A DNA stretch of 64,000 nt. Origin: Thermococcus stetteri (GTDB lineage Archaea > Methanobacteriota_B > Thermococci > Thermococcales > Thermococcaceae). The DNA lies in assembly GCF_017873335.1 (NCBI RefSeq), contig NZ_JAGGKB010000001.1, forward strand, positions 62,001 to 126,000, given 5' to 3'. The notes beneath the pieces were generated by a model. That model was not told the origin of the DNA. It did not search any database and was given only the letters and a program-made list of their open reading frames with translations. Of this stretch, positions 7,814 to 17,202 are shown in pieces. Made by a program: the position numbers and the translations under genes. How positions within the stretch are numbered: position 1 is the stretch's first letter; each line of letters starts with the position of its first letter.

Positions 7814-10800
7814 ATGCCTTACATTGAGAAAATTGAAATGAAAGGTTTCAAATCTTATGGTAACAAAAAGGTTGTAGTGCCGCTTGCGAGGGGTTTTACT
7901 GCCATAGTGGGAGCAAACGGTTCTGGAAAGAGCAACATCGGGGATGCGGTCCTGTTTGTCCTCGGAGGACTTTCAGCGAAGGCCATGAGGGCCAGCAGGA
8001 TAAGCGACCTTATTTTTGCAGGCTCAAAGGGTGAACCACCCGCCAAATATGCTGAAGTTGCCATGTACTTCAACAACGAAGATAGGGGTTTTCCAGTGGA
8101 TGAAGACGAAGTCGTAATAAAAAGGCGCGTCTATCCTGATGGAAGGAGTACGTACTGGCTCAATGGAAAGAGGGCAACTAGGAGCGAGATAATAGACCTG
8201 TTAAGTGCCGCTATGATATCTCCAGAGGGGTACAACCTCGTCCTGCAGGGCGACATAACTAAGTTCATTAAAATGTCTCCAATCGAGAGGAGGCTCATCA
8301 TAGATGAAATTTCTGGAATAGCCGAGTACGATGCCAAAAAGGAGAAGGCCCTAAAGGAGCTGAAGCAGACGGAGGAGAACCTCGCGAGGGTTGACCTCCT
8401 GATAAGGGAGGTAAAGGCCCAGCTCGACAAGCTTGAAAAAGAGCGCAACGACGCCCTCCGCTACCTCGACCTTAAGGAGAAGCTGGAAAAAGCGAGGGTT
8501 ACGCTCCTTCTGGCAGAGATAAAGAGGCTTGAAAAGTTCATTGAGGAAGGCGGATCGCGTGAGGAAGAAATTGAGGGGCAGATCAAGTCCCTCGAAGACA
8601 GGTTGAAGGGGATAGCCAAAGAGATAGTCGCGAAGGAAAAGGAACTCGCTGAAATAGAGCGTCAGCTTGAGGAGAAGAGCGGTGACGGCATTCTTGAGAT
8701 AACGAGGAAGATAAGTGAAGTCAAGTCAAAGATAGAGGTCGCTAAGAGGAACATAGAGAACGCGCAGAAGGAGATAGAGGAGAGCCAGAGAAGGCTTAGA
8801 AAATCCAAAGAGGAGCTGAAACACGTCTCTGAGGAGATAGAGAAGAGCAAGGGAGCGATAAAGCGCTGGGGGAAGAGGAGAGAACAGCTCCTCGTCCAGA
8901 TAAAGGAGAGGGAAACAGTCAGGAACGAGCTCGTTATCAAGCTTGGAGAGATAGACAAGCGCTTCTCCGAGGCCAGGGAGGAGTTCGACAAGGTAGTTGA
9001 GGAGCTTGAAGAGGCCAAAAAGGCGCTCTACATGAAGGAAGGAGACATATCTAAGTTTGAAGAGGAAATCAGCAGGGCCAAGGCCAGGATAACCCAGTTC
9101 ATCGCGAGGAGAAACCTCCTGAAGGAGAAAATAGCGGAGGCAAAAGCTTCCCTCGAAGCCAAGAGGTCGGAGCTGTCCCAGGTAGAGGGCAAAATCTCCA
9201 AAGCGGAGTCGAGGCACAGGAAAGCCGAGAAAGAGCTCGAAGAAAAAACAAGGGAGCTCCAGAAGGTGGAGGGTGAGCTGGCCAAAGCGAGAGAGGAGCT
9301 GATTAAAGCCGAGGCCCAGAGAGAAGTCAGGGGCAACAGGGCCGTCGAGTTCCTGAAGTCCCAGAGGATAGAGGGCCTGTATGGTACGCTTGGAGAGCTG
9401 ATAAGCGTTCCAAAGGGCGAGTATGCTTTAGCTGTTGAAGTCGCACTCGGCGGCAACTACGACAACGTCGTGGTGGAAGACGACAGGGTCGCTGAGAAGG
9501 CGATAAAGCTTATCAAGGAGAAAAAACTCGGAAGGTTGACGTTTCTCCCCCTCAACAAGATAAAACCGCGCTCAATGAGGGAGAAGCCGAAACTTGGAAT
9601 TCCAGCTATGGACGTCGTCTCCTACGACCCGCGCTTCAGGAATGCAGTTGCCTACGCCCTCGGGGATACCCTCATAGTGAACGACATGGACGAGGCGAGA
9701 GATGTTGGAATAGGAAAGGTTAGGATGGTCACCCTCGGTGGAGAACTCCTCGAGCGGAGCGGAGCGATAACCGGAGGCCACTACAAGCCAAGGGGCAAGC
9801 TTGGGGTTAACGTTGACGAGATAAGGAAGAGGGTCGAGGCCCTTGAGGGAAAGAAAGAGGCGCTGGAGGCCCAGGTGAACGCCCTGAAGGTAGAGGTTAA
9901 GGGGCTTGAGAACGAGCTTTTCGAACTCCGCATGAAGAAGAGCGAGCTTTCAAAGGACGTTCAGGTCATCCAGAAGGAACTCGACTCCTACCTTGCCGAA
10001 GACCGCTCCCTCAAGGAAGAGATTGAAGAAAACGAGCGCCTTATCTCCGAACTTGAGAAGAGAATAGAAGACGCGAAGGGCGAGATGGCAAAGCTCAGGG
10101 GGAGAATAGAGAGACTTGAGAAGAAGAGGGAGAAGATAAAGAAGGCCCTCGAGAACCCAGAAGCGAGGGAACTGAACTCAAAGATCAGAGAAGTTGAAGA
10201 GGAGATATCCAAGCTCAAGGAGGAGCTGAGCAGGGTTGAAAGCAAGCTCGAAAGCCTCGACTCGAGGATAAACGAAGAGCTCCTCCCAAGGAAGGCCGAC
10301 CTCGAGGAGGAGATAGAGGGCCTTGTGAACAAGATAAACGCCCTGAACGCCTACATCGAAGAGAATAAAAACGCCATAACAGAGCTTGAGAAAGAGCTTG
10401 AAGAGCTGAAGAAGGCCGAAGAGAACGTTAAGGACGAGCTCAAGGAGCTCCGCGACAGGAGAGAGCAGATAAGAGTGGAGATAGCGGAGCTTAGAAAGGA
10501 GAAGGACAAGCTTACCTCGAAACTTCAGGAGCTTAGGATAGAAGCTAACACACTCAAGGTCAGGCTGGCTCAGGTCGAGACAACCCTACAGGAGAAGAAG
10601 GCCGAGCTCAAGCACTTTGACCCGGCGCTCGTACGCTCGATAAAGGAAATCCCGCTTGAAGTTGAGAAGCTCAGATGGGACATTGAGAGGATGGAAGAAG
10701 AGATACGCTCGCTTGAGCCCGTTAACATGAAGGCCATCGAGGACTTTGAAGTGGTTGAGCGCAGATATCTTGAGCTGAGCAGCAAGCGCGAGCAGGTTCT

Positions 10801-11380
10801 GGCCGAGAAAGAGAGCATAGAGGAGTTTATACAGGAGATCGAAGGCCAGAAGAGGCAGTTATTTCTCCAGACCCTCAATGCGATAGCCAAAAACTTCTCA
10901 GAACTGTTTGCAAAGCTCTCACCGGGAGGAGAGGCAAAGCTCATCCTGGAGAACCCTGAAGATCCCTTCTCCGGCGGGCTTGAGATAGAGGCAAAGCCAG
11001 CAGGAAAGGACGTCAAGAGGATAGAGGCCATGAGCGGCGGTGAGAAGGCCATAATAGCACTCGCCTTCGTCTTTGCCATCCAGCGCTACAAGCCGGCACC
11101 CTTCTACCTGCTCGATGAGATTGACGCCCACCTCGACGACGCAAATGTCAAGCGCGTTGCCGACCTAATCAAAGAAGCTTCTCAGAACAGCCAGTTTATC
11201 GTGATAACCCACAGGGACGTCATGATGGCGCAGGCGGACAGGATAATCGGTGTTAGCATGAGGAACGGCGTTTCAAAGGTGGTCTCCCTCAGCCTCGAAA
11301 AGGCAAGGAAGATACTGGAGGAGATAAGAAAGAAGGATGAGGCCGAACACAGGGAGATGTTCGGCCGGCTGGAGGCGTGA
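7814..11380 (+). CDS. smc: Chromosome partition protein SMC
   Basis: A 1188-residue SMC ATPase that organises and segregates the chromosome with ScpA. Order: ATP-binding head with Walker A G-A-N-G-S-G-K-S near residue 33; a long charged coiled coil; a globular hinge near 515-660 (G-L-Y-G-T-L-G-E-L); the returning coiled coil; then the signature M-S-G-G-E-K near 1070 and Walker B F-Y-L-L-D-E-I-D near 1095. Start ATG 7814 follows GGTG; the frame's upstream GTG is not needed. scpA follows after 3 bases, so the two form an operon. Confidence 0.97.
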   Translation: MPYIEKIEMKGFKSYGNKKVVVPLARGFTAIVGANGSGKSNIGDAVLFVLGGLSAKAMRASRISDLIFAGSKGEPPAKYAEVAMYFNNEDRGFPVDEDEVVIKRRVYPDGRSTYWLNGKRATRSEIIDLLSAAMISPEGYNLVLQGDITKFIKMSPIERRLIIDEISGIAEYDAKKEKALKELKQTEENLARVDLLIREVKAQLDKLEKERNDALRYLDLKEKLEKARVTLLLAEIKRLEKFIEEGGSREEEIEGQIKSLEDRLKGIAKEIVAKEKELAEIERQLEEKSGDGILEITRKISEVKSKIEVAKRNIENAQKEIEESQRRLRKSKEELKHVSEEIEKSKGAIKRWGKRREQLLVQIKERETVRNELVIKLGEIDKRFSEAREEFDKVVEELEEAKKALYMKEGDISKFEEEISRAKARITQFIARRNLLKEKIAEAKASLEAKRSELSQVEGKISKAESRHRKAEKELEEKTRELQKVEGELAKAREELIKAEAQREVRGNRAVEFLKSQRIEGLYGTLGELISVPKGEYALAVEVALGGNYDNVVVEDDRVAEKAIKLIKEKKLGRLTFLPLNKIKPRSMREKPKLGIPAMDVVSYDPRFRNAVAYALGDTLIVNDMDEARDVGIGKVRMVTLGGELLERSGAITGGHYKPRGKLGVNVDEIRKRVEALEGKKEALEAQVNALKVEVKGLENELFELRMKKSELSKDVQVIQKELDSYLAEDRSLKEEIEENERLISELEKRIEDAKGEMAKLRGRIERLEKKREKIKKALENPEARELNSKIREVEEEISKLKEELSRVESKLESLDSRINEELLPRKADLEEEIEGLVNKINALNAYIEENKNAITELEKELEELKKAEENVKDELKELRDRREQIRVEIAELRKEKDKLTSKLQELRIEANTLKVRLAQVETTLQEKKAELKHFDPALVRSIKEIPLEVEKLRWDIERMEEEIRSLEPVNMKAIEDFEVVERRYLELSSKREQVLAEKESIEEFIQEIEGQKRQLFLQTLNAIAKNFSELFAKLSPGGEAKLILENPEDPFSGGLEIEAKPAGKDVKRIEAMSGGEKAIIALAFVFAIQRYKPAPFYLLDEIDAHLDDANVKRVADLIKEASQNSQFIVITHRDVMMAQADRIIGVSMRNGVSKVVSLSLEKARKILEEIRKKDEAEHREMFGRLEA

Positions 11381-11383
11381 TGT

Positions 11384-12049
11384 ATGGAATCCAGATTCGA
11401 GCCTGAGGTAACGCCCGTCGACATCCTCCTCCAGCTCGTTCAGATGGGAAAAGTTGATCCATGGAACATCGACATAGTTGACCTAACTGAAAAGTACATA
11501 GAGCGCCTTAGGGAGATGAAGGAGCTTGACCTGCGCATCTCAGCGAGGGCAATTCTGGCAGCTTCCATTCTTGTCAGGATGAAAAGCGAGGCCCTTCTCT
11601 ACTCCGACGAGGAGCAGGAAAACGGGGAAGAAGAAAAGGAGCGCATCCGGGTAGATGTTGAGCCGCTTGCACCGCCCTTGAGAAGGGCAGAGCGCTACTA
11701 CACCTTCGAAGACCTCATCGAGGCTCTCATGGACGCCCTTGAAGAAGCTGAGAGGAGGAAGCCGAGGAAGAGGAAGCGCGAGGAAGTCGAGGAGGAAATC
11801 TTTGTCGTTGATGACTTCCGTGTTGACATTGAGAAGCACGTGAACAGGCTGTATGAGATAGTCAGAAAACTCTACAGCGAGACCAGAGAGCCGATACGCT
11901 TCTGGGACCTCGTCTTTGATCCGCAGCCGAAGATAATAGCCAGGACTTTCCTCTACCTGCTTTTCCTGTCCAACATGGGAAAGGTAGACCTCCTCCAGGA
12001 GGAGCCTTTTGGAGAAATCCTGGTCGTCCCGCTGGAGGAAAACTCCTAA
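11384..12049 (+). CDS. scpA: Segregation and condensation protein A (kleisin)
   Basis: A 221-residue kleisin that bridges the SMC heads. The N-terminal motif ([10 protein letters not shown], then [10 protein letters not shown]) is typical of ScpA, followed by an acidic linker and a C-terminal winged helix. Its ATG lies 3 bases after the smc stop with GGAGGCG as ribosome binding site. No scpB is visible nearby. The 3' end overlaps the convergent gene by 4 bases. Confidence 0.93.
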   Translation: MESRFEPEVTPVDILLQLVQMGKVDPWNIDIVDLTEKYIERLREMKELDLRISARAILAASILVRMKSEALLYSDEEQENGEEEKERIRVDVEPLAPPLRRAERYYTFEDLIEALMDALEEAERRKPRKRKREEVEEEIFVVDDFRVDIEKHVNRLYEIVRKLYSETREPIRFWDLVFDPQPKIIARTFLYLLFLSNMGKVDLLQEEPFGEILVVPLEENS

Positions 12050-12468
12050 CTCCTCTCCTCCCTTTTTGCGGGACGGAGGGTAATAACTAGGAAGGGAGGC
12101 TCGCTCCCTACGTAGAGGCTCTTCTTTTCTCTGTTCATGTAGAAGCAGTACTCACCCTCAGGAACTATCTCAATGAACTTTTCGGGCCTTGTAACCTTCG
12201 CAATCCTTCCGTCGAAATAAACGCACTCATAAGCGTCCATCATACCCTTAACGCGCTCAAGAATCTCGCTTTTTTGAAGCTTTTCACAGTCCAGGCGGAC
12301 ACACACGAGTGCTTTTCTCCCGTCTGTGAAGATTGATATTTCTTCATTGACATCGATCCTTCTTGAGCGGTCTAGAAACGCCCACAGCTCCGAGTATATC
12401 CTTTCGAGCCTTTTTCTCTTTGCGAGCCTCTTTGCGAGCCTCTCCCTTGCGTGCCTGGTGAGCAACAT
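12046..12468 (-). CDS. Conserved hypothetical protein
   Basis: A 140-residue basic protein starting [14 protein letters not shown]. The N terminus, [10 protein letters not shown], resembles the start of small DUF4258/toxin-like nucleases, but the rest is unlike them and no function can be named. It converges on scpA with a 4-base overlap and is divergent from the following membrane gene. Confidence 0.6.
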   Translation of the reverse strand: MLLTRHARERLAKRLAKRKRLERIYSELWAFLDRSRRIDVNEEISIFTDGRKALVCVRLDCEKLQKSEILERVKGMMDAYECVYFDGRIAKVTRPEKFIEIVPEGEYCFYMNREKKSLYVGSEPPFLVITLRPAKREERS

Positions 12469-12597
12469 GGTGGGGCGTATTTTTTAGACCAAATTAAAAG
12501 TTGTTGGTTATGCAGTTACATAGGTAGATACATATGCAGGTTATAACTTCATCAAAAAGTATTTAAGGACCCTAACCAAGAGGGGACTGAGGCCGAA

Positions 12598-12996
12598 ATG
12601 TTGAGGACAAAGGGAAAGATTTATGGAGTAGCTTTTTTAGTGTTCTCACTCCTCGACGCGCTTACCACCTGGGTTGGAGTTCAAAGGGGCTTTTCCGAGG
12701 CAAATCCAATAGTTGCGAGCAGGCTTTCCGACCCAGCACTGTTCTTCGGGAGCTTTGCGCTGTTCACGGTCATTGGGCTTCTGGTGATATTCGCGTCAAG
12801 CTACATGAGCCGTTTTTCCAGAGTATTTGGATACTTCCCGCCACTGTTTATCCTGATGAGGGCACTGCCTGTCTTCAACAACGCATACCTTCTCGCAGGA
12901 AGGAACTCTGCGTTCCTATCGCTTCCAGCAGGCTTTCTAATCCTGCCGCTCACCAAGAACTCAGGAAAGCTTTTATCCTCTCCCACTAAGAGTTGA
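12598..12996 (+). CDS. DUF5658-like small membrane protein
   Basis: A 132-residue protein with about four hydrophobic helices. The N-terminal helix contains L-L-D-A-L-T-T-W-V followed by S-E-A-N-P-I-V, the pattern of DUF5658-type archaeal membrane proteins. Function is unknown. A TATA-like TATTTAAGG lies about 40 bases upstream. Its stop is next to the hef start, so it may be translated in the same transcript. Confidence 0.65.
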   Translation: MLRTKGKIYGVAFLVFSLLDALTTWVGVQRGFSEANPIVASRLSDPALFFGSFALFTVIGLLVIFASSYMSRFSRVFGYFPPLFILMRALPVFNNAYLLAGRNSAFLSLPAGFLILPLTKNSGKLLSSPTKS

Positions 12997-12998
12997 GT

Positions 12999-15428
12999 AT
13001 GCAGTACCTCAGAAGAGACCTCATAGAGCCCCGCGTTTACCAGGAGGTCATCTATGCTAAGTGCAAAGAGGCCAACTGCCTCGTTGTCCTTCCAACAGGA
13101 TTAGGAAAGACGCTCATAGCGATGCTCATAGCAGACTACCGCCTCTCAAAGTACGGCGGAAAGGTTCTCATGCTCGCTCCCACGAAACCGCTCGCGGTTC
13201 AGCACGCCGAGAGCTTCAAAAAACTCTTCAACCTCCTGCCCGAGAAGATAAACGTCCTGACTGGCGAACTGTCCCCAAAGCAGAGGGCTGAAGTCTGGAA
13301 GAACAGCGTCGTAATAACTGCAACGCCCCAAACTATCGAGAACGACATCCTAACGGGAAGGATATCCCTTGAGGACGTGGTTCTCCTCGTCTTTGACGAG
13401 GCCCACCGAGCAGTCGGGAACTACTCTTACGTCTTCATAGCCAAGGAGTACCTGAAGACAGCAAAACACCCGCTCTTTCTGGGCCTTACTGCCTCTCCTG
13501 GGAGCGACGAGGAGAAAATAAGGGAGATAGTCAAGAACCTCGGGATAGAGAGGATAGAAGTCCGGACTGAAAGCTCTCCCGATGTTAAGCCCTACGTCCA
13601 GAGGATAGCCTTCGAGTGGGTCAAGGTGGATCTTCCCCTCATCTACAAGGAAGTCCGCTCCATCCTCCGCGAGATGCTGAAGGAGAGCCTTAAACCCCTC
13701 GCCCAGTTCAAGCTGGTCTCGACGTATTCTCCCGACATCTCGAAAAAGGAGGTGCTCCAAGCCGGCTCGAAGATCAACCAGGAAGTGGCGAGGGGCAACT
13801 ACGAGCTCGGAAGGCTGAGGATGCACCAGGCAAAGGCCGTTAAGCTCCTTCACGCCCTTGAACTCCTGGAGACCCAGGGCCTCACAGCCCTTAGGGCCTA
13901 TCTGAAGAAGCTTAGGGAGGACAAGAGGACAAAGTCGAGCAGGGAACTCATGGAAGATCCGCGCATGAGGAAGGTCATCTATTTGCTCGTCCAGGCGAAG
14001 GAAGCCGGCATAGACCACCCGAAGATGGAGAGGCTGAAGGAGCTCGTTAAGGAGCAGCTCATGAGAAAGCCGAACTCCAAGATAATTGTCTTCACGAACT
14101 ACCGCGACACCGGGAAGAAAATCGTCGAGGAACTGCGTTCGATGGGAATATCAGCCGAGAGGTTCATCGGGCAGGCAAGCAGGAAGGACGACAGGGGGAT
14201 GAGCCAGAGGGAGCAGAAGGAAGTCCTTGATAGGTTCTCAAGGGGTGAGTTCAACGTCCTCGTGGCTACGAGCGTTGGGGAGGAAGGACTCGACGTCCCC
14301 GAGGTTGACCTCGTGGTGTTCTACGAGCCGGTTCCCTCGGCCATAAGGAGCATCCAGAGGCGCGGGAGAACGGGCAGGCACAGACCTGGAAGGGTCATCA
14401 TCCTGATGGCCAAAGGAACGAGGGACGAGGCCTACTACTGGGCTTCCCGGAGAAAGGAGAAGGGGATGTTCGATGCGATAAGGAAGATAGCGAGGGAGAT
14501 GGAGAAGTCCGCAAAGGCCCGCCCCGAGGTGAAGGAGAGTGAGGTCGTTAGAGTTGGTGAGAGTAAACCCAAGGGGAGTGCTGGCATGCCAAAGGGCAAG
14601 ATAACCCCGCTGGACGCTTTCCTGAAGCCTAAAAAGGCCGAGAAGACCGAGGTTAGGGAGAGCAAAGCGGTTGAAAAGGTTGCTCCCCCGGTCTCAGAAG
14701 AAAAATCGGCTGAGAAGTCGAAGGAAGCCGCTGAAGAGCTCCCAATAAAGCCCATCTTTGTGAGAAAGCCGAAGGGGATAGTGGTATACGTTGATTCCCG
14801 CGAGCTTAGGAGCGACGTTCCTAAGCACCTGAAGGAACTCGGTGCTGAAGTTGAGGTAAGAACACTCGACGTTGCAGACTACGTTGTGAGCGAAGAGGTA
14901 GGCATAGAGAGGAAGAGCGCCAACGACTTCATCCAGTCGATAATCGACGGGAGGCTCTTCGACCAGGTGGACAGGCTGAAGAGGGCCTACGAGAAGCCGG
15001 TCATAATCCTCGAGGGCAACCTCTACGGCATAAGGAACGTCCATCCCAACGCAATAAGGGGCGCGATAGCGGCGGTGACGCTTGACTGGGGAGTTCCGAT
15101 ACTGTTCTCATCAGGCCCAGAAGAGACCGCCCAGTTTATCTACCTCCTGGCGAAGCGCGAGCAGGAGGAGAGGAAGAAAGAGGTAAGGCTGAGGAGCGAA
15201 AAGAAGGCTCTGACTTTAGCAGAGAGGCAGAGGCTCATAGTCGAGGGCCTTCCGAACGTCTCGGCTACCCTTGCAAAGAGGCTCTTGAGGCACTTCGGCA
15301 ACGTTGAGAGGGTCTTCACGGCAACTGAGGAGGAGCTGAAGGAAGTTGAGGGGATAGGTCCGAAGAAAGCGAGGGAGATAAGAAAGGTCGTGACGGCCCC
15401 TTACATCGAGGACGAGAATAAAGCTTAA
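12999..15428 (+). CDS. hef: Hef helicase-nuclease for stalled forks
   Basis: An 809-residue archaeal relative of FANCM/XPF that processes stalled or branched replication forks. Helicase half: Walker A P-T-G-L-G-K-T near residue 31, D-E-A-H near 132, motif VI Q-R-R-G-R-T-G-R-H near 452. A charged low-complexity linker (~500-590) leads to an ERCC4 nuclease with V-Y-V-D-S-R-E near 596 and the catalytic E-R-K-S-x-x-D near 637. Helix-hairpin-helix motifs follow (~740-800). ATG 12999 is preferred over the TTG six bases upstream. Full length; no intein. Confidence 0.96.
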   Translation: MQYLRRDLIEPRVYQEVIYAKCKEANCLVVLPTGLGKTLIAMLIADYRLSKYGGKVLMLAPTKPLAVQHAESFKKLFNLLPEKINVLTGELSPKQRAEVWKNSVVITATPQTIENDILTGRISLEDVVLLVFDEAHRAVGNYSYVFIAKEYLKTAKHPLFLGLTASPGSDEEKIREIVKNLGIERIEVRTESSPDVKPYVQRIAFEWVKVDLPLIYKEVRSILREMLKESLKPLAQFKLVSTYSPDISKKEVLQAGSKINQEVARGNYELGRLRMHQAKAVKLLHALELLETQGLTALRAYLKKLREDKRTKSSRELMEDPRMRKVIYLLVQAKEAGIDHPKMERLKELVKEQLMRKPNSKIIVFTNYRDTGKKIVEELRSMGISAERFIGQASRKDDRGMSQREQKEVLDRFSRGEFNVLVATSVGEEGLDVPEVDLVVFYEPVPSAIRSIQRRGRTGRHRPGRVIILMAKGTRDEAYYWASRRKEKGMFDAIRKIAREMEKSAKARPEVKESEVVRVGESKPKGSAGMPKGKITPLDAFLKPKKAEKTEVRESKAVEKVAPPVSEEKSAEKSKEAAEELPIKPIFVRKPKGIVVYVDSRELRSDVPKHLKELGAEVEVRTLDVADYVVSEEVGIERKSANDFIQSIIDGRLFDQVDRLKRAYEKPVIILEGNLYGIRNVHPNAIRGAIAAVTLDWGVPILFSSGPEETAQFIYLLAKREQEERKKEVRLRSEKKALTLAERQRLIVEGLPNVSATLAKRLLRHFGNVERVFTATEEELKEVEGIGPKKAREIRKVVTAPYIEDENKA

Positions 15429-15452
15429 GTCCGAGAAGTGAAAGAGGAAAAT

Positions 15453-15521
15453 GCCCCCGGGAAACCGAGGGGGATGAGCGCCTCGGCGAGCCGTGATTCC
15501 CCTTCGCTCCCCGGGGGCACA
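15453..15521 (+). ncRNA. H/ACA-like guide RNA (pseudouridylation guide)
   Basis: The stretch folds as a single archaeal H/ACA unit. A 9-bp lower stem pairs 15453-15461 with 15510-15518. ACA follows at once at 15519-15521. An internal loop has strands aaaccga (15462-15468) and about ttcgctc (15503-15509). An upper stem GGGG/CCCC leads to an element with GATGA on one side and GTGA on the other, the two sides of a K-turn that binds L7Ae. It lies between hef and a small gene and has no reading frame. The target is unknown. Fold and ACA are read directly; the role is inferred. Confidence 0.75.
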
Positions 15522-15644
15522 TTCCCTCGATTCTTGTAGAAGGTAAGATATAACCTAGAGGAATATCTCCGCTGTTTTCACATAATCCATACTCATGAAA
15601 AAGGTTTTATATGTCTTTGTTCATAAAATAAAGTGGTGATACCT

Positions 15645-15884
15645 ATGCAAATCGTCGAAATAGACATGAAGCTCCCCTACAAAGAGAGGGGAGCAATATT
15701 GTCGAAGATCGTTTCCAAGCTCGGTGGTAGGATAAGGGACATACACTTCCACCCGCCCGACCCCACCGGTATTGGGGAAGTCAGGATGGAGATAGAGGTA
15801 GAAAACGGGAGGAGCGTAATCTCGGAGCTCAAGAGGCTCCTGAAGGGCGGCAGGTTCTCCTTCATGATACTCAGCGAGGCTTGA
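15645..15884 (+). CDS. Small ACT-like conserved protein
   Basis: A 79-residue protein (MQIVEIDMKLPYK…) with a beta-alpha-beta-like pattern and G-R-I-R-D-I-H-F-H, resembling a lone ACT-type ligand-binding domain. The ATG at 15645 is preceded by GGTGAT; the upstream GTG codons in frame are part of that site. A TATA box (TTTTATATG) lies about 40 bases upstream. Role unknown. Confidence 0.6.
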   Translation: MQIVEIDMKLPYKERGAILSKIVSKLGGRIRDIHFHPPDPTGIGEVRMEIEVENGRSVISELKRLLKGGRFSFMILSEA

Positions 15885-15920
15885 CTTTTGTCCTTCTTGT
15901 TTCCTTCTGCGACTTTGAGT

Positions 15921-17202
15921 CTAAGGGTTCCAAGTTCTCGCTAGCAGAATTAACGATACCAGTGAGAGCAACGCTAGAACTCCAACTCCACATATGCTCT
16001 CATTCTTGGACATTGATGAACTACTGCTTTCAGTCTTCCCACTTGTGGAACTGGGGTAATTAGTGTAATTCGTCTCCCTGGGAGTGGAAGTTGTAGAAGA
16101 TTCCACAGTCCAGTTCCCATGAACCGCCGGACAGGAACAGCAGTAAACATCCCGGTATTTGACGGGAGCGGGAGTAACTGTTACCCCCTCCTCGGACACG
16201 TGAATCAGCGGGAGTTCTTTAAGGGTGTTGTTCTCGTAGAGGTATATTAAAACGTTCATCGGTCTAGGAGGGTATTTTTTGGTAAGGTACGGGGGACTAA
16301 ATATGAATCTATAATCTCCGCTGTGAAACGTATAGTTATCCTCCACCCACATGCTTCCGTTGAAATAGGCTATTCCCCTGCCGGGAGGCACGATCAAAAG
16401 TCCATCTCCCATGGTTATCGCACAGGAGTCGTTAACAGGCTGAAGCCTTGACTTCAACCCTTCCTTCAGGGGAATTCTGTACTTTGATGAAACGACGATC
16501 CAGTCATCCTTAATTTTCAGGGGCAGACACTTCCTGTTCCTGAGAGTGAAGAAATCAAACGGTAGCAAGTTATGCAACCAGGCATCGTAAGGGTTGAACT
16601 TGTCCTCAAGGCTCAAATTCTTCTCGTTCCCAACGGCCACCAATTTAATGGATTCATCCACCCTGTACAAGCTTCTGTTTCCTATAGGATACTCGTAAAT
16701 CAGAACGTAAGGCATTGAAATGTTAAGGTCCCCATGCTGAGGCACTTCTCCAATCTTCTGGATTGCACCGTTGCAGTAGCGGATTACCGTTAAATGATCA
16801 GCGCAGGGAGGATGCTTCATTGGAAAACTCGTGTTGGCAGAGGCTGGAAGAAAAAGATACAGCCAGCCCTTATAAAAAGCCAGGGGCGGTAGCTCAAACC
16901 CCGAAAAAGCCATGTAATCAACGTAGTAGGCACCGCTCTCATTGACATAGAAGACGAAATATGTCCAAAGGTCAATGGGCATGAGCTCTGGTACATGTGG
17001 ACGAGATACTGGAAAAAGGCCGGCTTCTTCGTAATAATCGTATTCCACCCCCACGAGGGCCCCTTTGGAGTCAGCGTAGATCACGAAGGGCTGGAGCGAG
17101 ATCCCCAGGGATAGTTGGAGTACTCCTGGGCGGATACATTCTGGAGGGACAAGACAAGAAGAAGGAAAATTGAAAGCGCTTCAGCTGGCTTTAGCTTAGA
17201 CA
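15921..17202 (-). pseudogene. Secreted cell-surface protein with C-terminal sorting helix; frameshift after the signal peptide
   Basis: The main frame (17084 to 15921, 387 codons) is a Ser/Thr-rich extracellular protein. It ends in a spacer and a helix (I-C-G-V-G-V-L-A-L-L…A-R-T-W) resembling the CGP-CTERM sorting signal of Thermococcaceae. It has no usable start or leader. A signal peptide does exist in another frame from ATG 17202 (MSKLKPAEALSIFLLLVLSL), but that frame stops at about 17083. The main frame stays protein-like upstream (…G-V-L-Q-L-S-L-G-I-S-L-Q-P-F-V), so one base has been gained or lost around 17120-17150. Either the gene is recently broken or the sequence has an error. ATG 17202 overlaps the end of the upstream gene. 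Confidence 0.7.
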
